DNA of 64,000 bases from Opitutaceae bacterium TAV5 (GTDB lineage Bacteria; Verrucomicrobiota; Verrucomicrobiia; Opitutales; Opitutaceae), in contig CP007053.1 of assembly GCA_000242935.3 (NCBI GenBank), positions 1,426,001-1,490,000 on the forward strand, written 5' to 3'. The position numbers and the translations under genes are program-made. The notes under the pieces were generated by a model that saw nothing but the letters and a program-made list of their open reading frames with translations, did not search any database and had not been told where the DNA came from. Positions 33,870 through 42,852 of this stretch are shown piece by piece; position 1 is the first letter of the stretch, and every line of letters begins with the position of its first letter.

Positions 33870-36419
33870 ATGCTGAAACACAACCTGTGGAAGCTTCTCC
33901 TCAGCCTCGCCATCGCCGGATGGGCGGTTTACGAGCTCACACCGCTCAAGGACCGCGACTTCGCGAGCTACGTCCCGACCCAGGCGTCCTCGAAAAACGC
34001 CGACTTCCGGAAGCTCGTCGACGAGGCGATCAAACGCCACGCCGACGGGCAGGCCGCCTCGGTCTTCGTGGCCCTGCGCGACATCGCCAACCAGCGCAAC
34101 ATCGACCTTGCCTCGGAGTATTTCCCCGACGTGCGCCTCGAAAGTTCGCTCCGCAATGTCGAGAAACGTAACAACATCCTCCTCGATCATCTGCTCAAGA
34201 AGTCCAAGAGCCGCCTCCAGCTCGGTCTCGACCTGAAAGGCGGCGTCGCCTTCACCCTCGAGGCCGACGAGCACGCGCTCAAGCAGTCGCCCGAGAGCGA
34301 GCGCGGCAGCAAGCTCGCCAAGGCCATCGAGATTCTCGACAGCCGCATCAACGGCCTCGGCGTCACCGAGCCCGTCATTCGCGCCGTCGGCGACCGCCGC
34401 ATCGAGGTCCAGCTCGCCGGCGTCAACACCCGCGACAATCCCGAAGTCGTGGACAGCGTGAAAAAGCCCGCGCTTCTCGAGTTCCGCACCGTTCACCCCA
34501 CGATCATCCCCGGCCCCGGCGTCGAGGCGCCCGTCGGCTACGAGATCATGCACGTCGAGGACGACGGCCGCGGTTACGATCCCGACGGACTCTTTATCAA
34601 GAAGCGCCCCGACATGACGGGCGACGGCGTGGCCAGCGCCTTCGTCACGATCGACGAAATCGGCCGCTTCCAGATCGCGCTCAACTTCACCGACGAGGGC
34701 GGCAGGCGGTTCGCCCAAGTCACGCGCGAGATCGCCGAAGGCGGCCAGCGCGCCGGTCGCGAAGGCGGCCGCCTCGCCATCGTGCTCGATGGCAAGCTCT
34801 ACTCCGCTCCCTCGGTGACCAAGGCCATCGATGGCGGCCGCGCTTCCATCAGCGGTTCCTTTACCCAGCGCGAGGCGCTCGAACTCGCCAACGTCCTCAA
34901 CAACCCGCTCGATCTCCCCCTCCAGGTGAAGGAGCAGTACGAGGTCGGCCCTTCGCTCGCGCAGGACGCCATCGACAGCGGCATCCGTGCCGCGATCATC
35001 GGCGTCATCCTCGTGGCGGCGTTCATGGTCACGTTCTACACGGTCGGCGGCGTCATCGCCATCGGCTCGCTGGCGCTCAACGTCCTGATCATCTTCGGCT
35101 TCATGGCCAGCATCGGCGCCACGCTGACGTTGCCCGGCCTCGCCGGTATCGTGCTCACCATCGGCATGGCGGTGGACGCCAACATCCTCATCTTCGAGCG
35201 CATGCGCGAGGAGCTGAAACTCGGCAAATCCCTCGCCGCCGCCAACCGGGCCGGCTTCTACAAGGCGCTCTGGACGATTCTCGACGCCCACTTCGTGCAG
35301 CTTCTCATCTGCGCGATCATGATCTGGCTCGGCACCGGCCCGATCAAGGGCTTCGGCGTCACGCTCGCCATCGGCGTCTGCTCCACGCTCTTCTCCGTGC
35401 TCATCACCGCCCACTTCGTCATGGAAGTGCTCGTCGACGGCGGCATCCTCAAGAAGCTCCCGATGGGCCGCATCATCAAGGATATCCACGTGGATTTCGT
35501 GAAGTACGGCAAGGTCGCCTTCGTCGGCTCGTGGATCATCGTGCTGGCCGGCCTCTCGGTCGTCCTCTACAAGGGCCAGAACATCTACGGCATCGACTTC
35601 GTTGGCGGTGACGTGATCAGCGTCAGTTTCAAGGAAAAGATCGACGAGGGTGAAATCCGCACGGTCGCCGCAGCCATCGGCACCGGCGAGGTCATCCCGA
35701 CCTACGTCTCCCCCATCGGCGGCGGCAACGAGATCCTCAAGATCGAGACCGGCGAAGGCAAATCCGGCGACCTCTTCCAGGCCCTCGTGCAGAAGTACCC
35801 GAAGGCCGGGCTGGAGCAGATCGGCACCAACCACCTCGGCGCCTCCATCGGCGCGGAAATCAAGAAAAACGCCCTGATCGCGATCCTCGCCTCGATGGCG
35901 GTGACGCTCCTCTACATCGCCTTCCGTTTCGAGTTCGGTTTCGGCATCGGCGCGATGTTCTCCTCGCTGCACGACATTCTCATGACAGTCGGCATCTTCG
36001 TCCTCTTCGGGCACCATTTCTCGGCGCCGATGGTGGCGGCGATTCTGGCCATCGCCGGCTATTCGATCAATGAAACCGTCGTCGTCTTCGACCGTATCCG
36101 CGAGGAGCTGAAGCTCAATCCCACCGGCAACCTGCGCGATATCGTCAACACCGCCATCAGCAAGGTCTTCGCCCGCACGATCATGACGGCGTCGTCGACC
36201 TTCCTGGCCGCGCTCGCGCTCTTCCTCTTCGGTGGCGGCGTGCTCGAGGACATCGCGTTCACCTTCCTGGTCGGCATTGTCACCGCCACCTTCTCGGCGA
36301 TCTTCATCTCGTCGCAAGTCTTCTACTGGTGGCACAAGGGGGACCGCAAGAACGTGGAGAAGCATCAGGACACTCGCCCCGCCTACGACTGGGAAGCCAC
36401 CAGCAAGGTCTCCCGGTGA
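33870..36419 (+). CDS. secDF: Fused SecD-SecF protein-export membrane protein
   Basis: This 849-residue protein joins both RND-family translocase subunits in one chain. The SecD half (about 1-525) has the first helix, the periplasmic P1 domain with DLKGGVAFTLE, and GMAVDANILIFERMREELK. The SecF half (about 530-849) has YGIDFVGGDVISVSF and IAGYSINETVVVFDRIREELK. SecDF uses the proton gradient to pull exported proteins through SecYEG. The fusion replaces the separate secD and secF of E. coli. The second DNA strand shows a long open frame here, but it is only a shadow of GC-rich coding. Confidence 0.96.
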   Translation: MLKHNLWKLLLSLAIAGWAVYELTPLKDRDFASYVPTQASSKNADFRKLVDEAIKRHADGQAASVFVALRDIANQRNIDLASEYFPDVRLESSLRNVEKRNNILLDHLLKKSKSRLQLGLDLKGGVAFTLEADEHALKQSPESERGSKLAKAIEILDSRINGLGVTEPVIRAVGDRRIEVQLAGVNTRDNPEVVDSVKKPALLEFRTVHPTIIPGPGVEAPVGYEIMHVEDDGRGYDPDGLFIKKRPDMTGDGVASAFVTIDEIGRFQIALNFTDEGGRRFAQVTREIAEGGQRAGREGGRLAIVLDGKLYSAPSVTKAIDGGRASISGSFTQREALELANVLNNPLDLPLQVKEQYEVGPSLAQDAIDSGIRAAIIGVILVAAFMVTFYTVGGVIAIGSLALNVLIIFGFMASIGATLTLPGLAGIVLTIGMAVDANILIFERMREELKLGKSLAAANRAGFYKALWTILDAHFVQLLICAIMIWLGTGPIKGFGVTLAIGVCSTLFSVLITAHFVMEVLVDGGILKKLPMGRIIKDIHVDFVKYGKVAFVGSWIIVLAGLSVVLYKGQNIYGIDFVGGDVISVSFKEKIDEGEIRTVAAAIGTGEVIPTYVSPIGGGNEILKIETGEGKSGDLFQALVQKYPKAGLEQIGTNHLGASIGAEIKKNALIAILASMAVTLLYIAFRFEFGFGIGAMFSSLHDILMTVGIFVLFGHHFSAPMVAAILAIAGYSINETVVVFDRIREELKLNPTGNLRDIVNTAISKVFARTIMTASSTFLAALALFLFGGGVLEDIAFTFLVGIVTATFSAIFISSQVFYWWHKGDRKNVEKHQDTRPAYDWEATSKVSR

Positions 36420-36479
36420 GGCCGGCGACAACCGGGGTAACAACCTTGAGAGTGATGACTTCTCCCGTGATCCACCGGA

Positions 36480-36660
36480 GCACGGGCGAAAGGCCCGTGC
36501 CCGCCGGCGCCGCAGCGGCGCGGGCGTCACGCCCGCATCGTGGCACGGGCTTCCAGCCCGTGTGCGTTGCCTCTCCGTCTGCAACGTGGCACGGGCATCC
36601 TGCCCGTGATTCCGGAAGGCGGCGCTTCGCGCCGTCCACGGGCAAGGATGCCCGTGCCAC
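36480..36660. repeat. Array of CACGGGC-type hairpins between secDF and recJ
   Basis: Successive stems are GCACGGGC/GCCCGTGC (36480-36500), GCGGGCGT-CAC-GCCCGC (36520-36536), CACGGGC-TTCCA-GCCCGTG (36544-36562), and a pair of longer hairpins at 36586-36608 and 36637-36660 that are also inverted copies of each other. They fill most of the 268-base gap. The strong AGGAGG ribosome-binding site of recJ (36672-36677) follows directly. Confidence 0.8.
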
Positions 36661-36687
36661 GTCCCCCCGAAAGGAGGCGTCCGCCTG

Positions 36688-38415
36688 ATGCGCTGGATCT
36701 ACTCCCCCCCCCTCCCCCCCGCGCAACTCGCCGCGCTCGGCCGCGAAACCGGGGTCTCCCCGGTCATCGCCGAATTGCTCGCGCGCTCCGGCATCACGGA
36801 CCCGGAAACCGCGGACCGTTTTCTCAACCCCGCGCTCGCATCCTTCGGCGATCCCTTTCTCCTGCATAATCTGGAAGCCGCCGCCGCCCGCCTGCACCAG
36901 GCGCTCGTCAATGGCGACGCGATCACCGTCCTCGGCGATTACGATGTGGACGGCGTCAGCTCCACCGCGCTCCTCGTCAGCCTGCTCCGCCGCTTCGGCG
37001 CCAGCCCGCGTTTCGTCGTGCCGCGTCGCATGGAGGACGGCTACGGCCTCTCGCGCAGCGCCATCGACCGCGCGATCGAAACCGGCGGCGTGCCGCAGCT
37101 CTTCATTGCGCTCGACTGCGGCACCAACTCGCACGACGAAGTCGCCTGGCTCACCCGCCTCGGCGCCGACGTGATCGTCATCGACCATCACCAGACCAAG
37201 GAACGGCTGCTCGAAAACGCGCTGCTCATCAACCCGCACGTGTATCCGACCCCGCACGACGAAACGTGGCGCAACCTCTGCACCGTCGGCCTCGTCTTCA
37301 AGCTCGCGCACGGGCTCGTGAAACTCCTCCGCAAGGAGAACTATCCGGGCGCGCTCGACGTCAGGTTGCGCGATTATCTCGACTTCGCCGCCATGGGCAC
37401 GGTGGCCGACCTCGTGCCGCTGACCGGCGAAAACCGCATCATCGCGCGCCACGGCCTGCGCATCCTCCAGGAGACGGCGCGCCCCGGCGTTCGCGCGCTC
37501 ATGGAAGTCGCCGGCGTCCGCGCCGGACAGGCGCTCATGCCGGTGGACATTTCCTTCCGCCTCGGCCCCCGGATCAATGCCAGCGGCCGCCTCGCCGACG
37601 CCGCGCTTTCCGTCGAGCTCCTGCTCAGCGAAGACGTGGCGTTCTGCGAGGAAACGGCGCGCCAGCTCGACGCTTTCAACCGCGAACGCCAGGACATCGA
37701 GCGCCAGATCACCGAAGAGGCCGAGCAGATGATCGAGAGTCTTTTTCTCGATTCGCCGGGCATCGTGCTTTTTGGCGAAAGCTGGCACCCCGGCGTCGTC
37801 GGCATCGTGGCCGGCCGGGTGACGCGCAAGTACAACCGCCCGTGCGTCGTGCTCGGCAGCGAGGGCGATCTCGCCAAGGGCTCCGGCCGCAGCATCGACA
37901 GCGTCAATCTCGTCGATGCGCTCGGCGTCTGCGCGGAGCACCTCGCCAGTTGGGGCGGCCATCCGATGGCCGTGGGCGTGGCGCTCGACAAAACCCGCCT
38001 GCCGGAATTCCGCGCGCAGTTTGCCGAAGCCGTCCTGCAACAGGTCGGCGGCGCGCTGACCGAGCCGAAGCTCACGATCTCCGCCTGGCTCACGCCCGAG
38101 CAGGTGCGCGAGACGTTCATGGACGAACTGGAAAAACTGCATCCCTTCGGGCAGGCCAATCCGGAGCCGGTTTTCGGCGTGCGCGGCGTGGTGCTCACGC
38201 ATCGTCCGGACGTGTTCAAGCTGCTGCACTACCGGTTTCATTTCGAGGACGGCCGCGGCCGGCGCCTCTTCGGCGTGGCATGGAAACTCGCGCACAACCT
38301 GCCGCCGACCGGCGAGCCCATCGACCTCGCGGTGCGCCTGGCGTGGAACCATTTTCACGATCGCAAACTGCTCCAGCTCGAACTCGTGGACTGGCGCAAG
38401 GCCGAGCCGATGTGA
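36688..38415 (+). CDS. recJ: Single-stranded-DNA-specific exonuclease RecJ
   Basis: This 575-residue DHH-superfamily 5'-3' exonuclease acts in recombination and mismatch repair. Metal-binding motifs are DYDVDGVSS (84-92), ALDCGTN (141-147) and DHHQ (166-169). The DHHA1 half shows GRSIDSVNLVDAL and the GGHPMAVG motif. A C-terminal OB-like domain ends in LLQLELVDWR. The start at 36688 has AGGAGG at a 10-base distance. It lies downstream of secDF and a hairpin array; whether they share a transcript is unclear. Confidence 0.95.
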   Translation: MRWIYSPPLPPAQLAALGRETGVSPVIAELLARSGITDPETADRFLNPALASFGDPFLLHNLEAAAARLHQALVNGDAITVLGDYDVDGVSSTALLVSLLRRFGASPRFVVPRRMEDGYGLSRSAIDRAIETGGVPQLFIALDCGTNSHDEVAWLTRLGADVIVIDHHQTKERLLENALLINPHVYPTPHDETWRNLCTVGLVFKLAHGLVKLLRKENYPGALDVRLRDYLDFAAMGTVADLVPLTGENRIIARHGLRILQETARPGVRALMEVAGVRAGQALMPVDISFRLGPRINASGRLADAALSVELLLSEDVAFCEETARQLDAFNRERQDIERQITEEAEQMIESLFLDSPGIVLFGESWHPGVVGIVAGRVTRKYNRPCVVLGSEGDLAKGSGRSIDSVNLVDALGVCAEHLASWGGHPMAVGVALDKTRLPEFRAQFAEAVLQQVGGALTEPKLTISAWLTPEQVRETFMDELEKLHPFGQANPEPVFGVRGVVLTHRPDVFKLLHYRFHFEDGRGRRLFGVAWKLAHNLPPTGEPIDLAVRLAWNHFHDRKLLQLELVDWRKAEPM

Positions 38416-38488
38416 CGGAGCGCGGGCGTGTGCCGCCTGAAAGCCGGGCTGGAGCCCGGCGCTTCCGGCCTCCACGCTGTCTGGCCTC

Positions 38489-39211
38489 ATGAGGCTTTTC
38501 ATCATCCGTCACGCCGATCCTGATTATCCGAACAACACCATCACTGCCGCCGGCCATCTCGAGGCGCAGGCGCTGGCGGTGCGCATGACCCGGCTCGGGC
38601 TCGACCGCATCTACACTTCGCCGCTCGGCCGCGCGCGCGACACCGCCCGCTACACCGCCGATGCGCTCGGCATCGAGCCGGTTGTCCTGCCCTGGACGGC
38701 GGAGTTGCCGTGGCCGCGCATCACCCAGGAGGTGCTCGGCGAAAGCACGCCGTGGGACCTTCATGGATACACCTTGCGCCAATGGCAGAAAGAGCCGACC
38801 ACGCGCAACTGGCCGGAATTTCCTCCCCTCTCCGCCGCGGAATATCGCGAAGGTTTCGCAACGCTCGGCGCCGGGTCGGATGCGTTTGTCGCCGGGCTCG
38901 GCTACCGGCGCGAGGACGCGGGCGGCGCAGCCGGCGGCGTGTATCGCGTGGAGGCGGGCAACCGCGAGAAGGTGGCGGTGTTTTGCCACGGCGGCTTCGG
39001 GCTCACCTGGCTGGCGCACCTGCTGGCGGTGCCGCTGCCGGTGATGTGGGCCGGTTTTTTCCTGCCGCCGAGCAGCGTGACCACGGTGCTGTTCGACGAA
39101 CGCGGCGAAGGCCTCGCCGTGCCGCGCTGCGTGGGGCTGGGCGACGTGTCGCACCTCTACGCCGCCGGGCTGCCGGTGCAGCCATCGGGCATCAAGGCCA
39201 ACGTGGACTGA
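38489..39211 (+). CDS. Histidine phosphatase superfamily protein (phosphoglycerate-mutase-like)
   Basis: This 240-residue protein has the catalytic RHAD at 7-10 (usually RHG, with A replacing the glycine). DRIYTSPLGRARDTARYTA follows with the second arginine, and VAVFCHGGFGLTWL carries the second catalytic histidine. The middle insert (LGESTPWDLHGYTLRQW...) is longer than in simple cofactor-dependent mutases. The substrate is unknown. The start at 38489 follows a recJ 3' region that carries a small GCCGGGC-type hairpin. Confidence 0.85.
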   Translation: MRLFIIRHADPDYPNNTITAAGHLEAQALAVRMTRLGLDRIYTSPLGRARDTARYTADALGIEPVVLPWTAELPWPRITQEVLGESTPWDLHGYTLRQWQKEPTTRNWPEFPPLSAAEYREGFATLGAGSDAFVAGLGYRREDAGGAAGGVYRVEAGNREKVAVFCHGGFGLTWLAHLLAVPLPVMWAGFFLPPSSVTTVLFDERGEGLAVPRCVGLGDVSHLYAAGLPVQPSGIKANVD

Positions 39212-39325
39212 TTTTGCCGCGAAAGGGCGCAAAGATCCCCATGCTTGTGAAGCGTTGCGTGGCGCTTATAAGCGCCGTGGAGAGTTTCCCTGCCAAAAAA
39301 ACCTTTGCGCTCTTTTGCGGCAAAA
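39212..39325. repeat. GCAAAG-armed inverted repeat with GGCGCTTATAAGCGCC core
   Basis: The arms at 39212-39234 and 39303-39325 are inverted complements (TTTTGCCGC... and ...GCGGCAAAA) with two mismatches. At 39261-39276 lies a perfect 16-base palindrome nearly the same as the core of the 165-bp elements. The left arm begins immediately after the phosphatase stop codon. Confidence 0.8.
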
Positions 39326-39364
39326 AATCCGGTTCATTGGCGGTCGATTTCGGCCTTTTTCAAA

Positions 39365-39529
39365 CCGGGATAGCCACAAAAAGCACAAAATTCCCTTCTG
39401 CCCGGCGGGAACCTCCCGCGCGCTTATAAGCGCGATGGAGGATTTCATGCGCGGCGTGTTTTTTCGTGTTTTTCGTGGCCATTCTTCTCCCTTCGGCTGG
39501 AGCCCGGGTGCTCCAGGAAATCCGTGGTT
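39365..39529. repeat. 165-bp dispersed element with CGCGCTTATAAGCGCG core, copy B (inverted)
   Basis: This is the reverse-complement copy of 29101-29265. The core palindrome is at 39419-39434 and the CACGAAAA-type arm is at about 39456-39480. The segment 39481-39529 pairs as GGAGC/GCTCC where copy A has GCGGC/GCCGC. A single ACAAAG-type arm (about 39575-39600) follows. The whole 500-base gap 39212-39711 is repeat sequence and has no credible gene. Confidence 0.85.
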
Positions 39530-39711
39530 AAAAAACGGCTACAGCTTTATTTGAATCGCTCTATCTCCTTCGCGGCCTTTGCGATCCTTGTGTAAAATCA
39601 ACAGCCTTCGCGTCACAGGTATTACCGCCGCTGACACCGGTTTGAGCAGCACCCCGTCGCGCGTCCTGTCGCTGCCTTGACTCGCTCTACGTACAGGACA
39701 GATTTACACGT

Positions 39712-39957
39712 ATGAAAACCAAGCTCACCCTGTCCATAGACAGCCGCGTGATCGGACGCGCAAAGGCAGTGGCCCGGCGGCGCGGCGTATCCTTGTCTGG
39801 CCTGGTGGAGACCCATTTCGAACGGCTGGCTGCGACGGCCGGTTCGGCTTCTCCCTCCACGGCAGCGCGCTGGCGCGGCAGCCTGCGCACCCCGCACAAA
39901 GCAGCCGCTGCCGATGATCCCCGTCTCGCCTTCCTGCTCGACAAGCACGTGCGGTAA
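39712..39957 (+). CDS. Antitoxin-like protein (DUF6364/ribbon-helix-helix type)
   Basis: This 81-residue basic protein begins MKTKLTLSIDSRVIGRAKAV, the beta-strand and first helix of a ribbon-helix-helix DNA-binding fold. GVSLSGLVETHFERL is the second helix, and a flexible C-terminal tail probably binds the toxin. Its stop codon overlaps the start of the PIN toxin by one base (TAATG), so the two are translationally coupled. Antitoxins of this kind repress their own promoter, which should lie in 39605-39711. Confidence 0.8.
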   Translation: MKTKLTLSIDSRVIGRAKAVARRRGVSLSGLVETHFERLAATAGSASPSTAARWRGSLRTPHKAAAADDPRLAFLLDKHVR

Positions 39958-40364
39958 TGAGGGTGTTGATCGATACCAATCTGTTGCTGGATGTTTTGCT
40001 GGATCGCGCGCATCTGGCCGATGACAGCCAGGCCGTCATCGACTGGTGCGAAGCCAATCCGGGGTGCGGATTTCTGGCATGGCACACCTTGGCCAATCTT
40101 CACTACATCGGCGCCCGTGCGGGAAATGCCGCTGCCGTGCATGATTTCCTGCAGGCGTTGCTTCGCCATATGGAGGTATGCCCGTGCGGGACTGCGGAGG
40201 CTCATGTCGCACTCGCCTTGCCGGTCCGGGATTTCGAAGATGCCCTGCAGGTCGCAGCCGGACAAGCGACCGGCGTGGATTATATCGTGACTCGCAATGT
40301 AAAAGACTTTCGCCGTTCTCCGGTGCCCGCGCTTTCTCCCGAAGCATTCCTGAAGCGCACGTGA
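39957..40364 (+). CDS. PIN-domain toxin (VapC-like ribonuclease)
   Basis: This 135-residue protein starts MRVLIDTNLLLDVLLDR with the first acidic metal ligand, D6. Further acidic residues lie in DFEDALQVAAG and DYIVTRNVKDF, the normal PIN-domain pattern. VapC-type toxins cut tRNA or rRNA when the antitoxin is degraded. The ATG at 39957 lies inside the antitoxin stop (TAATG). The pair sits next to repeats, which is a common place for mobile addiction modules. Confidence 0.87.
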   Translation: MRVLIDTNLLLDVLLDRAHLADDSQAVIDWCEANPGCGFLAWHTLANLHYIGARAGNAAAVHDFLQALLRHMEVCPCGTAEAHVALALPVRDFEDALQVAAGQATGVDYIVTRNVKDFRRSPVPALSPEAFLKRT

Positions 40365-40470
40365 CCGGAAGCGGGGAGCGGTTCACGTACGCCCCTGCGA
40401 GGCCAAACCCCTCCGGGTCCTTGTAGCCCCCCGGCTGGCTGACATCACTTCGGGCGCACCCGGCCTCGCC

Positions 40471-42273
40471 TCATTTCACCGGCGTGTCGCTGTTGAGCGT
40501 GGTGAGAATCGTCGGGCCCCAGTCGGCGCGGATGCGGCTGACCTCGCGCTCGATCTGGTCGTGCGGGGTCTTCATCTCGGTGAGCAGCGACTCGGCGAGA
40601 CCGGCCGCGCCGGCGAGTTCGTCGCAGCAGATCACCGTCGCCCCCGCCTCGCGCAGCGCCACGTGTTCGCCGAGATAGCGGGCGCGGGTGAAAATCCGGA
40701 TGTCGGGATTCACTTCGCGGGCCGCCGTGATCATGGCGATGCGCACCGCCGGTTCGGGCGTGGTGATGACGAGGTAGCGCGCCTTGGCCAGTCCCGCTTC
40801 CTTGAGGATTTCGCTGCGGGTGGCGTCGCCGTAGAGCGCGCGCTGGTGGCGGTTGTGGAGCTCGGCCACGGTATCGACATTCATCTCGATGATGAGCGGC
40901 CTGATCCCGAATTGCCCCAGCACTTCCGTGACGGCCTGCCCGACCGGGCCATGGCCGACGACAATGGCATCCGCCGGAGCCTGCTCGCCGTGCGGAGTGG
41001 CCGCGTTGATCGCGGCGCCGTGCGCGTCGTTGCGCCGCCCGAGCCAGCGCATCCACGAGGCGTGTTTTTCGATCCACGGTTCCATCGAGAGCAGTTGTCT
41101 GAAGAGGATCGGATTGAGGCTGATCGAGATGATCGCGCCGGCCACGAGCAGCGAGTAGGCCTGCCCGGGGATGAGCCCGTGCGAGCGCGCCACTTCGGCA
41201 AGGATGAAAGAAAATTCGCCGATCTGCGCGAGGCCGCCCGCCACGACGAGTCCGGTGTGAACCGTGTGCCGGCAGACCAGCACGATGATGAACGCGGCCA
41301 CCGGCTTCACCACCAGGATCACGAGAAGCACGCCCGCGAGCAGCGCCGGGCTTTCCATCACCGAACGAAAATCGAAGAGCATGCCGACGGAGACGAAAAA
41401 CAGCACCGCGAACGCATCGCGCAGCGGCAGCAGTTCCGAACCGGCCTGGTGGCTGAATTTCGACTGGCCCACGAGCATGCCCGCCATGAACGCGCCCAGC
41501 GCCATCGACGCGCCGAAGGCCGCGTAAGCCGCCGTGGCCATGGCGATGGACATCACCAGCACGGCCAGCGTGAACAGCTCGCGCGAACGCACGCGGGCCA
41601 CGCGCATCAGCACCCACGGCACGAACCGCGAACCCACGACCACGGCGAGCGCGCCGAGCGCGACGAGTTTGAGGATGGCGATGCCGGCCGTCCAGAAGAC
41701 GCTCTTGCCGCCTTCGGCGGCGGAGGCATCGACAGCGCCGTCGATCCCGGTTTTCACGGCCACGGCGGGCAGCACCACCAGAACGAGCACCGTGATGATG
41801 TCCTCCACGATGAGCCAGCCGACGGCGACATGGCCGGAAGCGGTCTCCAGCGTGTGGCTGTCGATGAGCACGCGCAGCAGCACGACGGTGCTGGCCACCG
41901 ACACGGCGATGCCGATGACCAGCCCCTGCGTCCATGACCAGCCGGCGAGCACCGCGATGCCGATCATCGCCAGGGTGGCGAGCGTGCTCTGGCCGAGCGC
42001 GCCGGGGATGGCGATGTTGCGCACGGCGAGCAGGTCTTTCAGGTGGAAGTGCAGGCCGACGCCGAACATCAGCAGGATGACGCCGATCTCGGCGAGCTGC
42101 GAGGCGAGGTGGACGTTGCCGACAAAACCGGGCGTGTGCGGACCGGCGGCGATGCCGGCGAGCAGGTAACCGACGATGGGAGAGAGGCCGACCTTTTTCG
42201 CGAGCAACCCGAAGAAAAGGGCGGCGGCGAAGCCGAAGGCGATGGTGGTGATAAGCGAGATGTCGTGTTCCAT
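40471..42273 (-). CDS. CPA2-family cation:proton antiporter with TrkA-N domain (YbaL/KefB-like)
   Basis: This 600-residue protein has about twelve transmembrane helices (GLSPIVGYLLAGIAAGPHTP, ASTVVLLRVLIDSHTLET, VGWLIVEDIITVLVLV). A cytoplasmic NAD-binding TrkA-N domain follows with AIVVGHGPVGQAV and YGDATRSEILKEAGL. The order and length match E. coli YbaL. The ATG at 42273 gives the usual short N-terminus; upstream in-frame sequence is Pro/Arg-rich and unconserved. It differs from the antiporter at 21873, which has only TrkA-C-type domains. Confidence 0.88.
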   Translation of the reverse strand: MEHDISLITTIAFGFAAALFFGLLAKKVGLSPIVGYLLAGIAAGPHTPGFVGNVHLASQLAEIGVILLMFGVGLHFHLKDLLAVRNIAIPGALGQSTLATLAMIGIAVLAGWSWTQGLVIGIAVSVASTVVLLRVLIDSHTLETASGHVAVGWLIVEDIITVLVLVVLPAVAVKTGIDGAVDASAAEGGKSVFWTAGIAILKLVALGALAVVVGSRFVPWVLMRVARVRSRELFTLAVLVMSIAMATAAYAAFGASMALGAFMAGMLVGQSKFSHQAGSELLPLRDAFAVLFFVSVGMLFDFRSVMESPALLAGVLLVILVVKPVAAFIIVLVCRHTVHTGLVVAGGLAQIGEFSFILAEVARSHGLIPGQAYSLLVAGAIISISLNPILFRQLLSMEPWIEKHASWMRWLGRRNDAHGAAINAATPHGEQAPADAIVVGHGPVGQAVTEVLGQFGIRPLIIEMNVDTVAELHNRHQRALYGDATRSEILKEAGLAKARYLVITTPEPAVRIAMITAAREVNPDIRIFTRARYLGEHVALREAGATVICCDELAGAAGLAESLLTEMKTPHDQIEREVSRIRADWGPTILTTLNSDTPVK

Positions 42274-42406
42274 AAAACGGGCGGGAGAAGCGGGAGAAAA
42301 GTGTGGCCGTCGCCGGGATTGCCGGTGCGGGCGGACAGCAGGCAGCGGCAGAAGGCACAACACGTTGCGCGCGGTCGCGCTGTCAAACCGCAGCGCAACC
42401 CGGACG

Positions 42407-42439
42407 AAAAAAAACCGGCGGCCCCCGAAAGGTCCGCCG
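42407..42439 (-). terminator. Intrinsic terminator of the first glnK gene
   Basis: On the minus strand a 9-pair GC stem with one mismatch (42431-42439 with 42416-42424) and a 6-base loop is followed by eight T (A-run at 42407-42414). It is 27 bases after the glnK stop. Confidence 0.85.
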
Positions 42440-42465
42440 ACGGAACTGCACTCGCAGGGCGTGGA

Positions 42466-42852
<387 letters not shown>

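Noticed and set aside
33798-36584. Very long open frame on the minus strand opposite secDF
   Set aside because: It is a GC-driven shadow of the secDF codons; composition is Asp/Glu/Gly/Val-rich without any fold or motif.
39605-39711. Possible CRISPR or direct repeats in the repeat-rich gap
   Set aside because: The repeats are inverted arms without regular spacers; no cas gene is present.
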